Positions 31,454-39,622 of a DNA stretch of 64,000 bases are shown here, in pieces (the stretch's first letter is position 1; each line of letters begins with the position of its first letter). The notes beneath the pieces are model-generated. The model was given only the letters and a program-made list of their open reading frames with translations. It was not told the DNA's origin and made no database searches. Origin of the DNA: CAVSDF01 sp963726715 (lineage in GTDB: Bacteria; Bacteroidota; Rhodothermia; Rhodothermales; BA12); NCBI GenBank assembly GCA_963726715.1, contig CAVSDF010000006.1, positions 346,736-410,735 on the forward strand, read 5' to 3'. A program made the position numbers and the translations under genes.

Positions 31454-32617
31454 TCACCGCCCCCGCGGCGGATCGGCGGCGCGGTAGTGCGTGCGGAGGA
31501 CGGCCTCGGCGGGCTTGCCCTGCGGCGTGAAGTCGGCGGCGACGCGCGCGGGGTCGATCTCCGCGCCGTAGACCTTCCACACGACCGCGCCCGCGCACCA
31601 CGGCTGCGCCCAGACGCGGGCGAAGAAGGCGCGGTACAGGCGCTCCTGAAGCGCGAGGTCCGACGGCTCCGAGGCGCCGCGCCGCTCGTGCTGCCACGGG
31701 CGCGCCGCGGCGATCGGCGTGCTCCGGTACCCGACTTCGGTGACGAGCACGGGCCGTCCAACACGCCGCGAGAGCGCCCCGAGCGCGGCGACGTGCGGCG
31801 CCCACCCGCGCGCGAGCGTGGCCTCGGACGGCGCGGCGTCGGCGCTGTCGGCGAGGGGGAAGTAGGCGTTGACGCCGATGGCGTCGTAGGCGTCCCAGAA
31901 GGTCAGGTCGGCGGCTTCGTCCCAGTTGGCGGCGTAGGCGACGGGCGCGCGGGCGAGGGCGCGGGTGCGGGCGGCGAGGGCGCGGAAGAAGGCCGGACGC
32001 GCCCGCGCGGCGCCGCCGAGTTCGGTGGCGGAGACGAAGAACGGCGCGCCGATGTCGGCCGAGAGGCGCGCATAATGGTCGGAGAAGGCGGTGTACGACG
32101 CCTCCCACGCCTGCCAGTCGGCCTCGCTCGTCATCGCCACGTGCCCGCTCCACGTCCCGTCGCCGACCCAGAGGTGGGGTTTGAGGACGACGTGGAGGCC
32201 GAGCGAGTCGGCTTCGCGGGCGAGGGCGCGGATGCCGCTCTCGCCCTCGCTGTACCAGCGCGCGTCGCGGTTCATCCGCACCTCGGGCGCCGCGCCCGCC
32301 GACATCCAGCCGAACGGAATCACGACGAGCGTCGTCACCCCGTCCTCGCGCAGCCGCCGCAGCGTCCCCGGCGGCACCTCGCGCCGCGCGTCGAGCGTGA
32401 CGGCCCGGATGCGCGGCCCGGCGAAGAGGCCGCTGTCGGAGAGAACCGGTGTCGGCAGCGGCGGCGTAGCAGCCGACGTGGCAGTGCGGTCGCTGGCGGT
32501 GGAGGCGGACGGCTCGGGGCATCCGGCGAGCGCGGCGGTGAGCAGCGCGGCAGCGACGAGGGCAGCGGCGGCGCTCACGGAGAACGAGCGGGGGGCGGAG
32601 GTGGGACGCGCGGTCAT
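31454..32617 (-). CDS. lipoprotein with GH113-like TIM-barrel glycosidase domain
   Basis: Predicted outer- or inner-membrane lipoprotein, 387 residues. The signal peptide ends in ALAGC with lipidated Cys at about 33, and a Ser/Thr/Pro-rich linker follows. The rest resembles the glycoside hydrolase family 113 TIM barrel: VTLDARREV, GLHVVLKPHLWVG, a candidate acid/base Glu in SATELGG, and a candidate nucleophile in VLVTEVGYRS. GH113 contains beta-mannanases, but the substrate here is inferred from similarity only. Its ATG overlaps the stop of the upstream gene (ATGA), implying translational coupling. Confidence 0.75.
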   Translation of the reverse strand: MTARPTSAPRSFSVSAAAALVAAALLTAALAGCPEPSASTASDRTATSAATPPLPTPVLSDSGLFAGPRIRAVTLDARREVPPGTLRRLREDGVTTLVVIPFGWMSAGAAPEVRMNRDARWYSEGESGIRALAREADSLGLHVVLKPHLWVGDGTWSGHVAMTSEADWQAWEASYTAFSDHYARLSADIGAPFFVSATELGGAARARPAFFRALAARTRALARAPVAYAANWDEAADLTFWDAYDAIGVNAYFPLADSADAAPSEATLARGWAPHVAALGALSRRVGRPVLVTEVGYRSTPIAAARPWQHERRGASEPSDLALQERLYRAFFARVWAQPWCAGAVVWKVYGAEIDPARVAADFTPQGKPAEAVLRTHYRAADPPRGR

Positions 32618-33159
32618 TCTGCGCTCGGAGGGACAGTGGGCGCGGGCTGGCGGGCGAAGGCGAGAACGAGGCGCAGGTGCGTCGTGATGTCGCCGGTCAG
32701 GTCCATGCGGATGAGGCGCGCGTCGGGCGAATCCGGGAGGCCGGGGCCGGAGACGCGGCCCATCCAGAGCGGCAGCTTGTCGGCGAGGGCGGTCGGGCCG
32801 GGGAACTGCCCGGCGGGGAAGTGGGCCTCGTAGAAGGCGCCCTTGCGGGCGGTCCGCTCGCGGTCGTGCCCGGCGGCGTGGACGCGCGCCCCGGCGCCGT
32901 CGGGGTCGGCGAGCACGGTGGCGCCGACGAAGTAGTCGCGCACGAGGTCGGGAAGCGCGAGGAGCGCGGCGGCTGTCTCGCTGTCGGACGGGGCGCCGAC
33001 CTCGACCGCGCGGGCCGTCAGCACGGCGACGAGCGCGAGCGTTTCTTCGGCCACGACACCGCCGTCGGCGCTCGGGATCTCGGCGGCGATGCGCGAGGCG
33101 AGGTCTTGCGTGAGCTGGAAGGCGCCAGCGGTGGCGAAGGCGGCGAGGCGGGCGGACAC
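32614..33159 (-). CDS. hypothetical protein coupled to the GH113-like gene
   Basis: Unrecognised, about 181 residues, soluble and mainly helical by composition, with a DITTHLRLVLAFAR segment near the C-terminus. A GTG at 33159 is preferred as start. An in-frame GTG at 33228 exists, but the codons between them (ATT, CGA, GCT, GTT) do not follow the strong third-position bias of real genes here. Its stop overlaps the ATG of the GH113-like lipoprotein gene by the ATGA arrangement, so the two are one operon. Confidence 0.6.
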   Translation of the reverse strand: MSARLAAFATAGAFQLTQDLASRIAAEIPSADGGVVAEETLALVAVLTARAVEVGAPSDSETAAALLALPDLVRDYFVGATVLADPDGAGARVHAAGHDRERTARKGAFYEAHFPAGQFPGPTALADKLPLWMGRVSGPGLPDSPDARLIRMDLTGDITTHLRLVLAFARQPAPTVPPSAE

Positions 33160-33279
33160 GGGAACGGCGGGGAACGGGGAGCAGGGCAGAGCCGGTCGAA
33201 TGCCGCCGACGGTGCCCGCGATCCGCACGCGCGGATTCAGGCGCGCCGGGCCCTCCGAGCCACGGGGTTCATCCGGAAC

Positions 33280-33307
33280 GTAGGGGCGCGATCCATCGCG
33301 CCCTCAC
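33280..33307 (+). repeat. REP-like hairpin, GGGCGCGAT stem
   Basis: GTAG head, arm GGGCGCGAT, loop CC, arm ATCGCGCCC, then CTCAC instead of the usual CTAC. It lies between the hypothetical gene and the moaC 3' end. Confidence 0.7.
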
Positions 33308-33358
33308 GCTGCACCGCCCCCGCCGGGCGGCATCCTCCCGCGCCCATCCCCAGTCCCA

Positions 33359-33835
33359 TCACCGCGGGCGCAGGTAGTCGCCGCTGGCGCCGCCGGTTTT
33401 GGCGACGAGGCGGACCTCGGTGATCTCGGCGTCGCGCGAGACCGAGCGGCACATGTCGACGACGGTGAGCGCGGCAATCGTGACGGCGGTGAGGGCCTCC
33501 ATCCCCACGCCCGTCGTCCCGTGCGACTTGACGAACGCGCGCACGACGAGCGACGCATCCGACGCATCCGGCTCGAACGTCACGTCGATGGCGCCGAGGT
33601 GGACGTCCTGGCACAGCGGCAGCAACCGGCTCGTCTGCTTGGCGCCGAGGATGCCGGCCACCTGCGCCACCGTCAGCACGTCGCCCTTGGCGAGCGTCCG
33701 CGCCTGAATCTGCTGGAACGCCTCCTCGCCGACGCGCACGCGGCCCCGCGCGACGGCGGTGCGGATGGCGGTCTGGCGCCCGGTGACGTCGGAGATCTGG
33801 ATGGAGGGCAGAGCGGAGCCGAGAACCTCGGACAT
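33359..33835 (-). CDS. moaC: cyclic pyranopterin monophosphate synthase MoaC
   Basis: MoaC forms cyclic pyranopterin monophosphate in molybdenum cofactor biosynthesis, 158 residues. Family features are ISDVTGRQTAIRTAVARGRV near residue 15, and GVGMEALTAVTIAALTVVDMCR with the usual Met-Glu-Ala-Leu-Thr. The VAKTGG C-terminal motif is also present. The normally conserved LCHPL-type motif reads LCQDVHL, so the expected His is Gln. The start ATG at 33835 follows a TACCTTG element by 39 bases. No other moa/moe gene is nearby. Confidence 0.88.
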   Translation of the reverse strand: MSEVLGSALPSIQISDVTGRQTAIRTAVARGRVRVGEEAFQQIQARTLAKGDVLTVAQVAGILGAKQTSRLLPLCQDVHLGAIDVTFEPDASDASLVVRAFVKSHGTTGVGMEALTAVTIAALTVVDMCRSVSRDAEITEVRLVAKTGGASGDYLRPR

Positions 33836-33874
33836 GGGCGTCGTCGTCGCGCGGACGGGGAAGTGGGGGAGCGC

Positions 33875-33881
33875 CAAGGTA
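33875..33881 (-). promoter_or_regulatory. putative -7 promoter element of moaC
   Basis: Minus-strand TACCTTG, 39 bases before the moaC ATG, identical to the elements before the tRNA cluster and the aminotransferase gene. Confidence 0.45.
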
Positions 33882-33927
33882 ACGTCCGCTCGGCCCGGTC
33901 CGTGTGTGACCGGCGTATCGGGCGGTC

Positions 33928-34353
33928 TCAGCGGGTGCGCGCGAGCGCGGGCACGAACGCACTGCCGGACGTGTCGATGGCGCCGGGGGCGGGTGCGAAC
34001 AAGGCGTCGTCGAGGGTCTCGAACAGGCGCAGGCACCCGGCGACGACGGCGTCGCGCAGGTAAGCCGCGCCCCCGATCTCGCGCAGCCGGGCCTCCCCGA
34101 CGATCCGCACGTCGGCGGCGGTGCAGGCGAGCAGACGGCGCAGCAGGTAGTGGCCGACGCCGGCCGCAATGGGCGCGACGGACGTGCCGGGCACCACCTC
34201 GACGACGACCGCGCACGGCGCGTCGAGCGACGGCACGAAGGCGTCGAAGGCCGCGAGCACCCGAGCGGCGTCGAGGGCCTCGAGGGTCAGTTCGCCGCCG
34301 AGCCGCACGCGCAGATGGATGAGCGGAGACACTTCGGGGGTGACGACGAGCAC
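33928..34353 (-). CDS. hypothetical protein, 141 aa
   Basis: Unrecognised, soluble, Ala/Val/Leu rich, with an apparent alpha/beta pattern (CAVVVEVVPG strand, helical VGHYLLRRLL). No catalytic motif stands out. The start is a GTG at 34353. It lies between dtd and moaC on the same strand, 37 bases after the dtd stop, and could be co-transcribed with dtd. Confidence 0.55.
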   Translation of the reverse strand: MLVVTPEVSPLIHLRVRLGGELTLEALDAARVLAAFDAFVPSLDAPCAVVVEVVPGTSVAPIAAGVGHYLLRRLLACTAADVRIVGEARLREIGGAAYLRDAVVAGCLRLFETLDDALFAPAPGAIDTSGSAFVPALARTR

Positions 34354-34390
34354 GGGAACTGCGGGGTACGACAGGAGAACGACGGCCCCG

Positions 34391-34876
34391 TCAGGGCGGC
34401 GCGAGGCGCTCGACGAGGAGCGTCACCGGGCCATCGTTGACGAGGCTGACCTCCATGTCAGCACCAAACGTGCCAGTCTCGACCGGGCGACCGATGTGAT
34501 TCGTAAGTGCTTGTACGAACTCGACATAGAGCGGCTCTGCGCGGTCCGGCAAGGCCGCTTCGACGAACGACGGACGGTTGCCCCGCGCGGCGTCTCCATA
34601 GAGCGTGAACTGCGAGACGACGAGAATCTCGCCGCCGGTGTCCACGATGGAGCGGTTCATGCGTCCGGATTCGTCGGCGCAGATGCGGAGGGCGGCGACC
34701 TTGCGGGCGAGCCACGCCGCCTCGGCGCCCGTGTCGCGCGCGTGGACGCCGACGAGCACGACGAATCCCGCCCCGATGCGTCCGGTCTCGGTGACACACG
34801 CCGGGCTGCCGGATGCGTCGCCGGGCGTGTGGACGGTGACGGAGGCGCGGGTGACGCGCTGGACGAGGGCTCGCAT
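34391..34876 (-). CDS. dtd: D-aminoacyl-tRNA deacylase
   Basis: Cytoplasmic quality-control enzyme that hydrolyses D-aminoacyl-tRNA, 161 residues. It has the N-terminal MRALVQRVTRASVTV, the catalytic SQFTLYGDA motif at about 92-100, and the C-terminal VNDGPVT motif carrying the Gly-cisPro pair. The length fits the family. The ATG at 34876 is chosen because the family always begins with this strand. The upstream DNA holds a palindrome of the REP type. Confidence 0.95.
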   Translation of the reverse strand: MRALVQRVTRASVTVHTPGDASGSPACVTETGRIGAGFVVLVGVHARDTGAEAAWLARKVAALRICADESGRMNRSIVDTGGEILVVSQFTLYGDAARGNRPSFVEAALPDRAEPLYVEFVQALTNHIGRPVETGTFGADMEVSLVNDGPVTLLVERLAPP

Positions 34877-34923
34877 GGAAGGATGGAGGGTGGGTCGGCG
34901 AAGGAGGTGGACCGGGGCGCAGC

Positions 34924-34949
34924 GGAGACGCCGCATGCGGCGTCTGTAC
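34924..34949. repeat. palindromic hairpin upstream of dtd
   Basis: A perfect 20-base palindrome, AGACGCCGC-AT-GCGGCGTCT, flanked by GG and GTAC. On the plus strand it starts GGAG, a known variant REP head. It is related in sequence to family A (AGACGC...). Confidence 0.55.
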
Positions 34950-35036
34950 GGCATTCGTGGCGGTGTGGGAGCGCTTTCTTCCCGAAGATCGGACGCCCGT
35001 GCGACGCACGCATCGGCCCCGGGCGGATGGGGCGGT

Positions 35037-35043
35037 TACCTTG
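35037..35043 (+). promoter_or_regulatory. putative -7 promoter element of the aminotransferase gene
   Basis: TACCTTG, 65 bases before the ATG of the aspartate aminotransferase gene. Confidence 0.4.
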
Positions 35044-35108
35044 TCGGGGCCGGCCACGTTCGTTGCCGCCCGCCCCGGTCCGCCCGTCTCACGCATTCTC
35101 CTGTGCCG

Positions 35109-36329
35109 ATGTCCACGCTTCGCCTGAACCCGCTCGTCGAGGCCCTCAAACCGTCGGCGACGCTGGCGATGACGCAGCGCGCGCGCACGCTCAAAGCCGA
35201 GGGCGTGCCCATCGTCTCGCTCAGCGCCGGTGAGCCGGACTTCGACACCCCCGCGCCCATCGTCGAGGCCGCCGCCCGTGCCATGCGCGAGGGCTGGACG
35301 CATTACACCGACAACGCGGGCCTGCCCGAACTCCGCGAGGCCATCGCCGACAAGCTGCGCCGCGAAAACGGCCTCACCGGCATCACCGGCAAGCAGGTCA
35401 TCGTCTCGAACGGCGCCAAGCAGAGCATCGCGCAGGCGATCCTCGCGCTCACGCGGCCCGGCGACGAGGTCGTCTGCCTCGCGCCGTACTGGGTGTCCTA
35501 CCCGGAGATGATCCAGCTCGCCGGAGGCCGCACGGTCGTCGTCGAGGCGAGCGCCGCCGACGCCTACAAGGTCAGCCCCGAGGCGCTCGACGCGGCCATC
35601 ACCGAGCGGACGCGCCTGGTCATCCTCAATTCGCCCTCGAACCCGACCGGCGCCGTCTACACGCGCGCCGAACTCGAAGCGATCGCCGACGTGCTGCGCC
35701 GCCACGAGCACGTCCACATCCTCTCCGACGAGATCTACGAGTACGTCGTCTACGGCGTCGAGCACGTCTCGATCGGCTCGCTGCCGGGCCTCGAAGCGCG
35801 CACGATCACCGTCAACGGCTTCTCGAAGGGCTACGCGATGACCGGATGGCGCCTCGGCTACCTCGCCGCCGCGCCCGCCATCGCCGCCGCCTGCGACACC
35901 GTCCAGAGCCAGTTCACGAGCGCCCCGTCGACGATCTCGCAGAAGGCTGGCGTCGCCGCGCTCGCGATGGGCCACGGCCCGATCGACGAGATGGTCGCCG
36001 CCTTCCGCGCCCGCCGCGACCGCTTCGCCGGACGCCTCGCCGCCCTTCCCGGCATCACCCTCCCGATGCCCGACGGCGCCTTCTACGTCTTCCCCGACGT
36101 GCGCGGCCTCTACGGACGCTCGGTCGATGGGCGGCTCGTCGAGAGCGCCGACGAGTTCTGCTTCCTGCTCCTCGAACGCTACCACGTCGCCGGCGTCCCC
36201 GGCGCGGCCTTCGGCGGCCCCGACGCGCTCCGCTTCTCCTACGCCGCCTCGCAGGACGACCTCGACACCGCCGCCGAGCGCATCGAGCGCTGCGTGAGGG
36301 AGTTGATGGCGAGCGAGCCGGTGGGGTGA
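35109..36329 (+). CDS. class I aspartate aminotransferase (PLP-dependent)
   Basis: PLP enzyme transferring the amino group of aspartate (or a related amino acid) to 2-oxoglutarate, 406 residues. It resembles the thermophile-type 1-gamma/1b aspartate aminotransferases (AspC/AspB). Motifs are SLSAGEPDFDTP, the cofactor-contacting SNGAKQSI, SPSNPTGAVY, and the PLP lysine in NGFSKGYAMTGWRLG. Substrate-binding Arg is expected near the C-terminal RFSYA. The ATG at 35109 gives MSTLRLNPLVEALKPS, the usual N-terminus. truA follows 54 bases later on the same strand. Confidence 0.93.
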   Translation: MSTLRLNPLVEALKPSATLAMTQRARTLKAEGVPIVSLSAGEPDFDTPAPIVEAAARAMREGWTHYTDNAGLPELREAIADKLRRENGLTGITGKQVIVSNGAKQSIAQAILALTRPGDEVVCLAPYWVSYPEMIQLAGGRTVVVEASAADAYKVSPEALDAAITERTRLVILNSPSNPTGAVYTRAELEAIADVLRRHEHVHILSDEIYEYVVYGVEHVSIGSLPGLEARTITVNGFSKGYAMTGWRLGYLAAAPAIAAACDTVQSQFTSAPSTISQKAGVAALAMGHGPIDEMVAAFRARRDRFAGRLAALPGITLPMPDGAFYVFPDVRGLYGRSVDGRLVESADEFCFLLLERYHVAGVPGAAFGGPDALRFSYAASQDDLDTAAERIERCVRELMASEPVG

Positions 36330-36383
36330 TCGGGTGTCGGTCGTGGATGATTTGTCGCTGATCGTTCTTCCCAGGATGTGCCG

Positions 36384-37202
36384 ATGACGCTGCGCCTCGA
36401 CCTCGAATACGACGGGACCGATTTCGCGGGCTGGCAGGTGCAGCCGGGCGAACGGACCGTGCAGGGCGCCCTCGAAGACGCCTTCGGCATCCTCTGGCGC
36501 GCATCCGTCGCACCGAACGCCGCGCCCGATGCGGCATCCGGCGCGGCGTCCATCGCCGTCCACGGCAGCGGGCGGACCGATGCGGGCGTCCACGCGCGCG
36601 GGCAGGTGGCGCACGTCGTCGTGCCCGAGGCCATCGTCCCGGCGCTCGGCGATGCCGATGCCCGGACGCGCCTCGCGCGCAGCCTCATCGGCCTGCTGCC
36701 GCACGACATCGGCCTCACCGCCCTGACCCGCGCCCCCGACGGCTTCCACGCCCGCTACGACGCCATCCGACGGACGTACCACTACCGCATCTCGACGGTC
36801 CCGCGCGCGCTCGACCGCCACACGCGGACGTTCGTGCGCCTGCCGAGCGGCGCCCGCCTCGACATCGCCGCGATGAACGCCGCCGCCGCGCCGCTGCTCG
36901 GGCGCCACCACTTCGGCGCCTTCTGCCGCATCCAATCGGCGACCGTCAACCGCGTCTGCACCCTCGACACCCTCGTCTGGGAGCCGGACGGACGCAGCGA
37001 CGACTGGCGCCTCCGCGTCTCCGCCGACCGCTTCCTCCACGGGATGGTGCGGGCGCTCGCGGGGACGCTGCTGCTCGTCGGGCGCGGCCGCCTCGACGGG
37101 GCCGCGCTGCCCGAGATCCTCGCCTCCGGCGACCGCCGCCGCGCCGGTCCCGCCGCCCCGCCCCACGGGTTGGTGCTGGAACGCGTCGAGTACCGCGAGT
37201 GA
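36384..37202 (+). CDS. truA: tRNA pseudouridine(38-40) synthase TruA
   Basis: Makes pseudouridine at positions 38-40 of tRNA anticodon arms, 272 residues. The catalytic Asp is in GSGRTDAGVHARGQ. The N-terminal LRLDLEYDGTDFAGWQ and the later VSADRFLHGMVRALAGTLL are typical. An in-frame GTG two codons upstream (36378) is an alternative start. A 15-residue Ala/Pro insertion (about 45-60) precedes the catalytic motif. It is probably co-transcribed with the aminotransferase gene. Confidence 0.93.
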   Translation: MTLRLDLEYDGTDFAGWQVQPGERTVQGALEDAFGILWRASVAPNAAPDAASGAASIAVHGSGRTDAGVHARGQVAHVVVPEAIVPALGDADARTRLARSLIGLLPHDIGLTALTRAPDGFHARYDAIRRTYHYRISTVPRALDRHTRTFVRLPSGARLDIAAMNAAAAPLLGRHHFGAFCRIQSATVNRVCTLDTLVWEPDGRSDDWRLRVSADRFLHGMVRALAGTLLLVGRGRLDGAALPEILASGDRRRAGPAAPPHGLVLERVEYRE

Positions 37203-37237
37203 CGGCCGCGCCGGTTTCGCGCCTGATCCGGCATCCG

Positions 37238-37261
37238 TAGGGGACGTGCTTGCACGTCCCG
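37238..37261 (+). repeat. REP hairpin, family B copy 1
   Basis: GTAG head, arm GGGACGTGC, loop TT, arm GCACGTCCC, then a CCACCGCAC tail a few bases downstream. It faces an inverted copy 160 bases away. Confidence 0.8.
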
Positions 37262-37295
37262 CCCCACCGCACTCGCCCCCCACGCGCGGGCTTCG

Positions 37296-37336
37296 ACACC
37301 CTTCGACAGGCTCAGGGCGGGTGCTCTGCCACCGGT
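37296..37336 (-). repeat. dispersed TGAGCCTGTCGAAGG-type repeat
   Basis: On the minus strand this contains CCGGTGGC, AGAGCACCCG and CCCTGAGCCTGTCGAAGGG. Thirty bases (37298-37327) are the exact reverse complement of 53885-53914. Elements with this core occur in many bacteria. Here it sits between two facing REP hairpins. Confidence 0.7.
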
Positions 37337-37419
37337 TGCCGAAGGGGTAGACGGGCGGTACTGAGAAGGCAGCGCCGGGCAGCGGTGGCGATGGGCGAGC
37401 GATCGGGGGGCCGGGGCGC

Positions 37420-37443
37420 GGGACGTGCGAGCGCGTCCCCTAC
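37420..37443 (-). repeat. REP hairpin, family B copy 2
   Basis: Inverted copy ending CTAC (37440-37443). The arms GGGACGTGC and GCGCGTCCC differ by one G-T wobble. With copy 1 it forms a facing pair around 160 bases, 33 bases before the GH97 start. Confidence 0.75.
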
Positions 37444-37475
37444 ATTCGCGGGACCCTCCGCCACGCCGACTGCCG

Positions 37476-39560
37476 ATGCGCCCGATCCTCACGCTCCTGC
37501 TCCTTCTTGCCGCCGCGACACCCGCGCGGGCGCAGGACACGACGCTCGTCCTCGACTCGCCCTCGCGCGTGCTGCGCCTGACGGTCGCCCTCCGCGACGG
37601 GGCGCCGACGTACCGGCTCGATCGCTTGCAGCGGCCGGTCATCACCGAGAGCCGCCTCGGCCTCACGCTCCGCGACGGACGGTTGCAGGGCGGCGGAGAC
37701 CGGGGTGCCGATCCGCGACTCCGCCTCGTCGGCGCCACGCGGGCGGCGCACGACGCGACGTGGGAGCAGCCGTGGGGCGAGGAGCGCGTGATCCGCGACC
37801 GCCACGCCGAACTCGCCACCGTCTTCGAGCGCGAGGCCCGCGCCGGGGGCGGCGTCCGGCGCCTCGGGATCACGTTCCGGCTCTTCGACGATGGGCTCGG
37901 TTTCCGCTACGTCCTCCCCGACGCGGGCGCCGTCGAGGTGATGGACGAGGCGACCGAATTCCGCTTCCCGACCGAACCGACGGCGTGGTGGATTCCGGCT
38001 TATCAGGACAACCGCTACGAGTACCTGTACCAGAAGACCGGCCTCGGCGCCATCACCGTCGCCCACACGCCGCTGACGATGCAGACCGACGAAGGCCTCT
38101 ACCTGAGCCTCCACGAGGCTGCGCTGGTAGACTTCCCGTCGATGACGCTCGCGCGCACCGGCCCGATGAGCCTGAAGGCCGACCTCGTCCCGTGGTCCGA
38201 TGGCGTGCGGGCGCGCGTCACCGGGCCGTTCGAGACGCCGTGGCGAACGCTGCTCGTCGAGGACACGCCGGGCGGGCTCATCACCAACTACCTCTCGCTC
38301 AACCTCAACGAGCCGTCGAAACTGGCCGACGTGTCGTGGGTCGAGCCGGGCAAGTACGTCGGCGTGTGGTGGGGCATGCACCTCGGCCTGCACTCGTGGA
38401 ACCCGGGTCCGAAGCACGGCGCCAACACCGACACGGTGCGGATGTACATCGATTTTGCGGCGCGCAACGGCATCAAAGGCGTGCTCGTCGAGGGATGGAA
38501 TACCGGGTGGGATCAGGCGTGGTGGGCGGGCGAGGGCTACAAGTTCGACTTCACGACGCCGTACCCCGACTACGACATCGAGGCCCTCGCCGCGTACGCG
38601 CGGAGCAAGAACGTCCGCCTCATCGGGCACCACGAGACCGGCGCCATCCCCGACAACTACGAGCGGCAGATGGACGCCGCCTACGCCTACGCCGCCGCGC
38701 ACGGCATGAACGCCGTCAAGACCGGCTACGTCGGCAGCCGCCTGCGCAGTTCGCCCGACGGCCCCGATCCGGGCCGCGTCGAGTGGCACCACGGGCAGTA
38801 CGGCGTGCGGCACTACCAGGCGACCGTCGAGAGCGCCGCGCGGCACCGCATCATGCTCGACATCCACGAGCCGATCAAGGACACCGGCCTGCGCCGGACG
38901 TGGCCCAACCTGATGACGCGCGAGGGCGCCCGCGGGATGGAGTACGACGCGTGGAGCGGCGACGGCGGCAACCCGCCCGGCTACCACGCGACGCTGCCGT
39001 TCACGCGCAGCCTCGCCGGTCCGTTCGACTACACGCCCGGCGTCGTCGACCTCTTCTACCCCGAGTACCAGCCCAAGAACCGCGTCAACATGACCCTCGC
39101 GAAGGGCCTCGCGCTCTACGTGACGATCTACTCGCCGCTCCACATGATCGCCGACCTTCCGCAAAACCTGGAGGGCCACCCGGCCATGCCGTGGCTGCGC
39201 GCGGTGCCCACCGACTGGGAGACGACGCGCGTGCTCGCCGCCGAGATCGGGCAGTACACGGCCATCGCGCGCCGCGACCGCCACTCCGACGACTGGTACC
39301 TCGGCGCCCTCACCGACGAAACCGGGCGTCTCCTCGACATCCCGCTTGCCTTCCTCGACGCGGGCCGCGCCTATGTGGCCGAGGCCTACGAAGACGGCCC
39401 CGATGCCGACTGGAAGACCGAGTCTGGCGCCCTCGATCTGCGCATCCGCACCCGGATCGTCCGCGCCACCGACACGTGGCCGCTTCGCCTCGCCCCCGGC
39501 GGCGGCGCCGCGATCCGCTTCCGCGTGGCGACGGATGAGGAGGTGCGGCGGCTGCGGTGA
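37476..39560 (+). CDS. secreted GH97 alpha-glucosidase (SusB type)
   Basis: Predicted periplasmic or exported glycoside hydrolase of family 97, 694 residues. It is likely an inverting or retaining alpha-glucosidase/alpha-galactosidase acting on starch oligosaccharides. A signal peptide (MRPILTLLLLLAAATPARAQ) is followed by the N-terminal beta-super-sandwich, the TIM barrel and a small C-terminal beta domain. Characteristic segments are WWGMHLGLHSWNPGPKHGA and the HHETGAIPDNYE stretch. DIHEPIKDTGLRRTWPN and REGARGMEYDAW hold candidate Glu catalytic residues. The frame is intact. It pairs functionally with the GH57 and debranching enzymes, though these are far apart. Confidence 0.92.
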   Translation: MRPILTLLLLLAAATPARAQDTTLVLDSPSRVLRLTVALRDGAPTYRLDRLQRPVITESRLGLTLRDGRLQGGGDRGADPRLRLVGATRAAHDATWEQPWGEERVIRDRHAELATVFEREARAGGGVRRLGITFRLFDDGLGFRYVLPDAGAVEVMDEATEFRFPTEPTAWWIPAYQDNRYEYLYQKTGLGAITVAHTPLTMQTDEGLYLSLHEAALVDFPSMTLARTGPMSLKADLVPWSDGVRARVTGPFETPWRTLLVEDTPGGLITNYLSLNLNEPSKLADVSWVEPGKYVGVWWGMHLGLHSWNPGPKHGANTDTVRMYIDFAARNGIKGVLVEGWNTGWDQAWWAGEGYKFDFTTPYPDYDIEALAAYARSKNVRLIGHHETGAIPDNYERQMDAAYAYAAAHGMNAVKTGYVGSRLRSSPDGPDPGRVEWHHGQYGVRHYQATVESAARHRIMLDIHEPIKDTGLRRTWPNLMTREGARGMEYDAWSGDGGNPPGYHATLPFTRSLAGPFDYTPGVVDLFYPEYQPKNRVNMTLAKGLALYVTIYSPLHMIADLPQNLEGHPAMPWLRAVPTDWETTRVLAAEIGQYTAIARRDRHSDDWYLGALTDETGRLLDIPLAFLDAGRAYVAEAYEDGPDADWKTESGALDLRIRTRIVRATDTWPLRLAPGGGAAIRFRVATDEEVRRLR

Positions 39561-39598
39561 TGGATGCGGAGGGCGATGCGTGGGGGGGGAGGGGGCGG

Positions 39599-39622
39599 GG
39601 GACGTGCAAGCACGTCCCCTAC
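39599..39622 (-). repeat. REP hairpin, family B copy 3, at the RAYT stop codon
   Basis: Arm GGGACGTGC, loop AA, arm GCACGTCCC, then CTAC. Read on the minus strand it begins GTAG, and the TAG of this head (39619-39621) is the stop codon of the RAYT gene. The REP thus starts exactly where the transposase ends. Confidence 0.85.
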
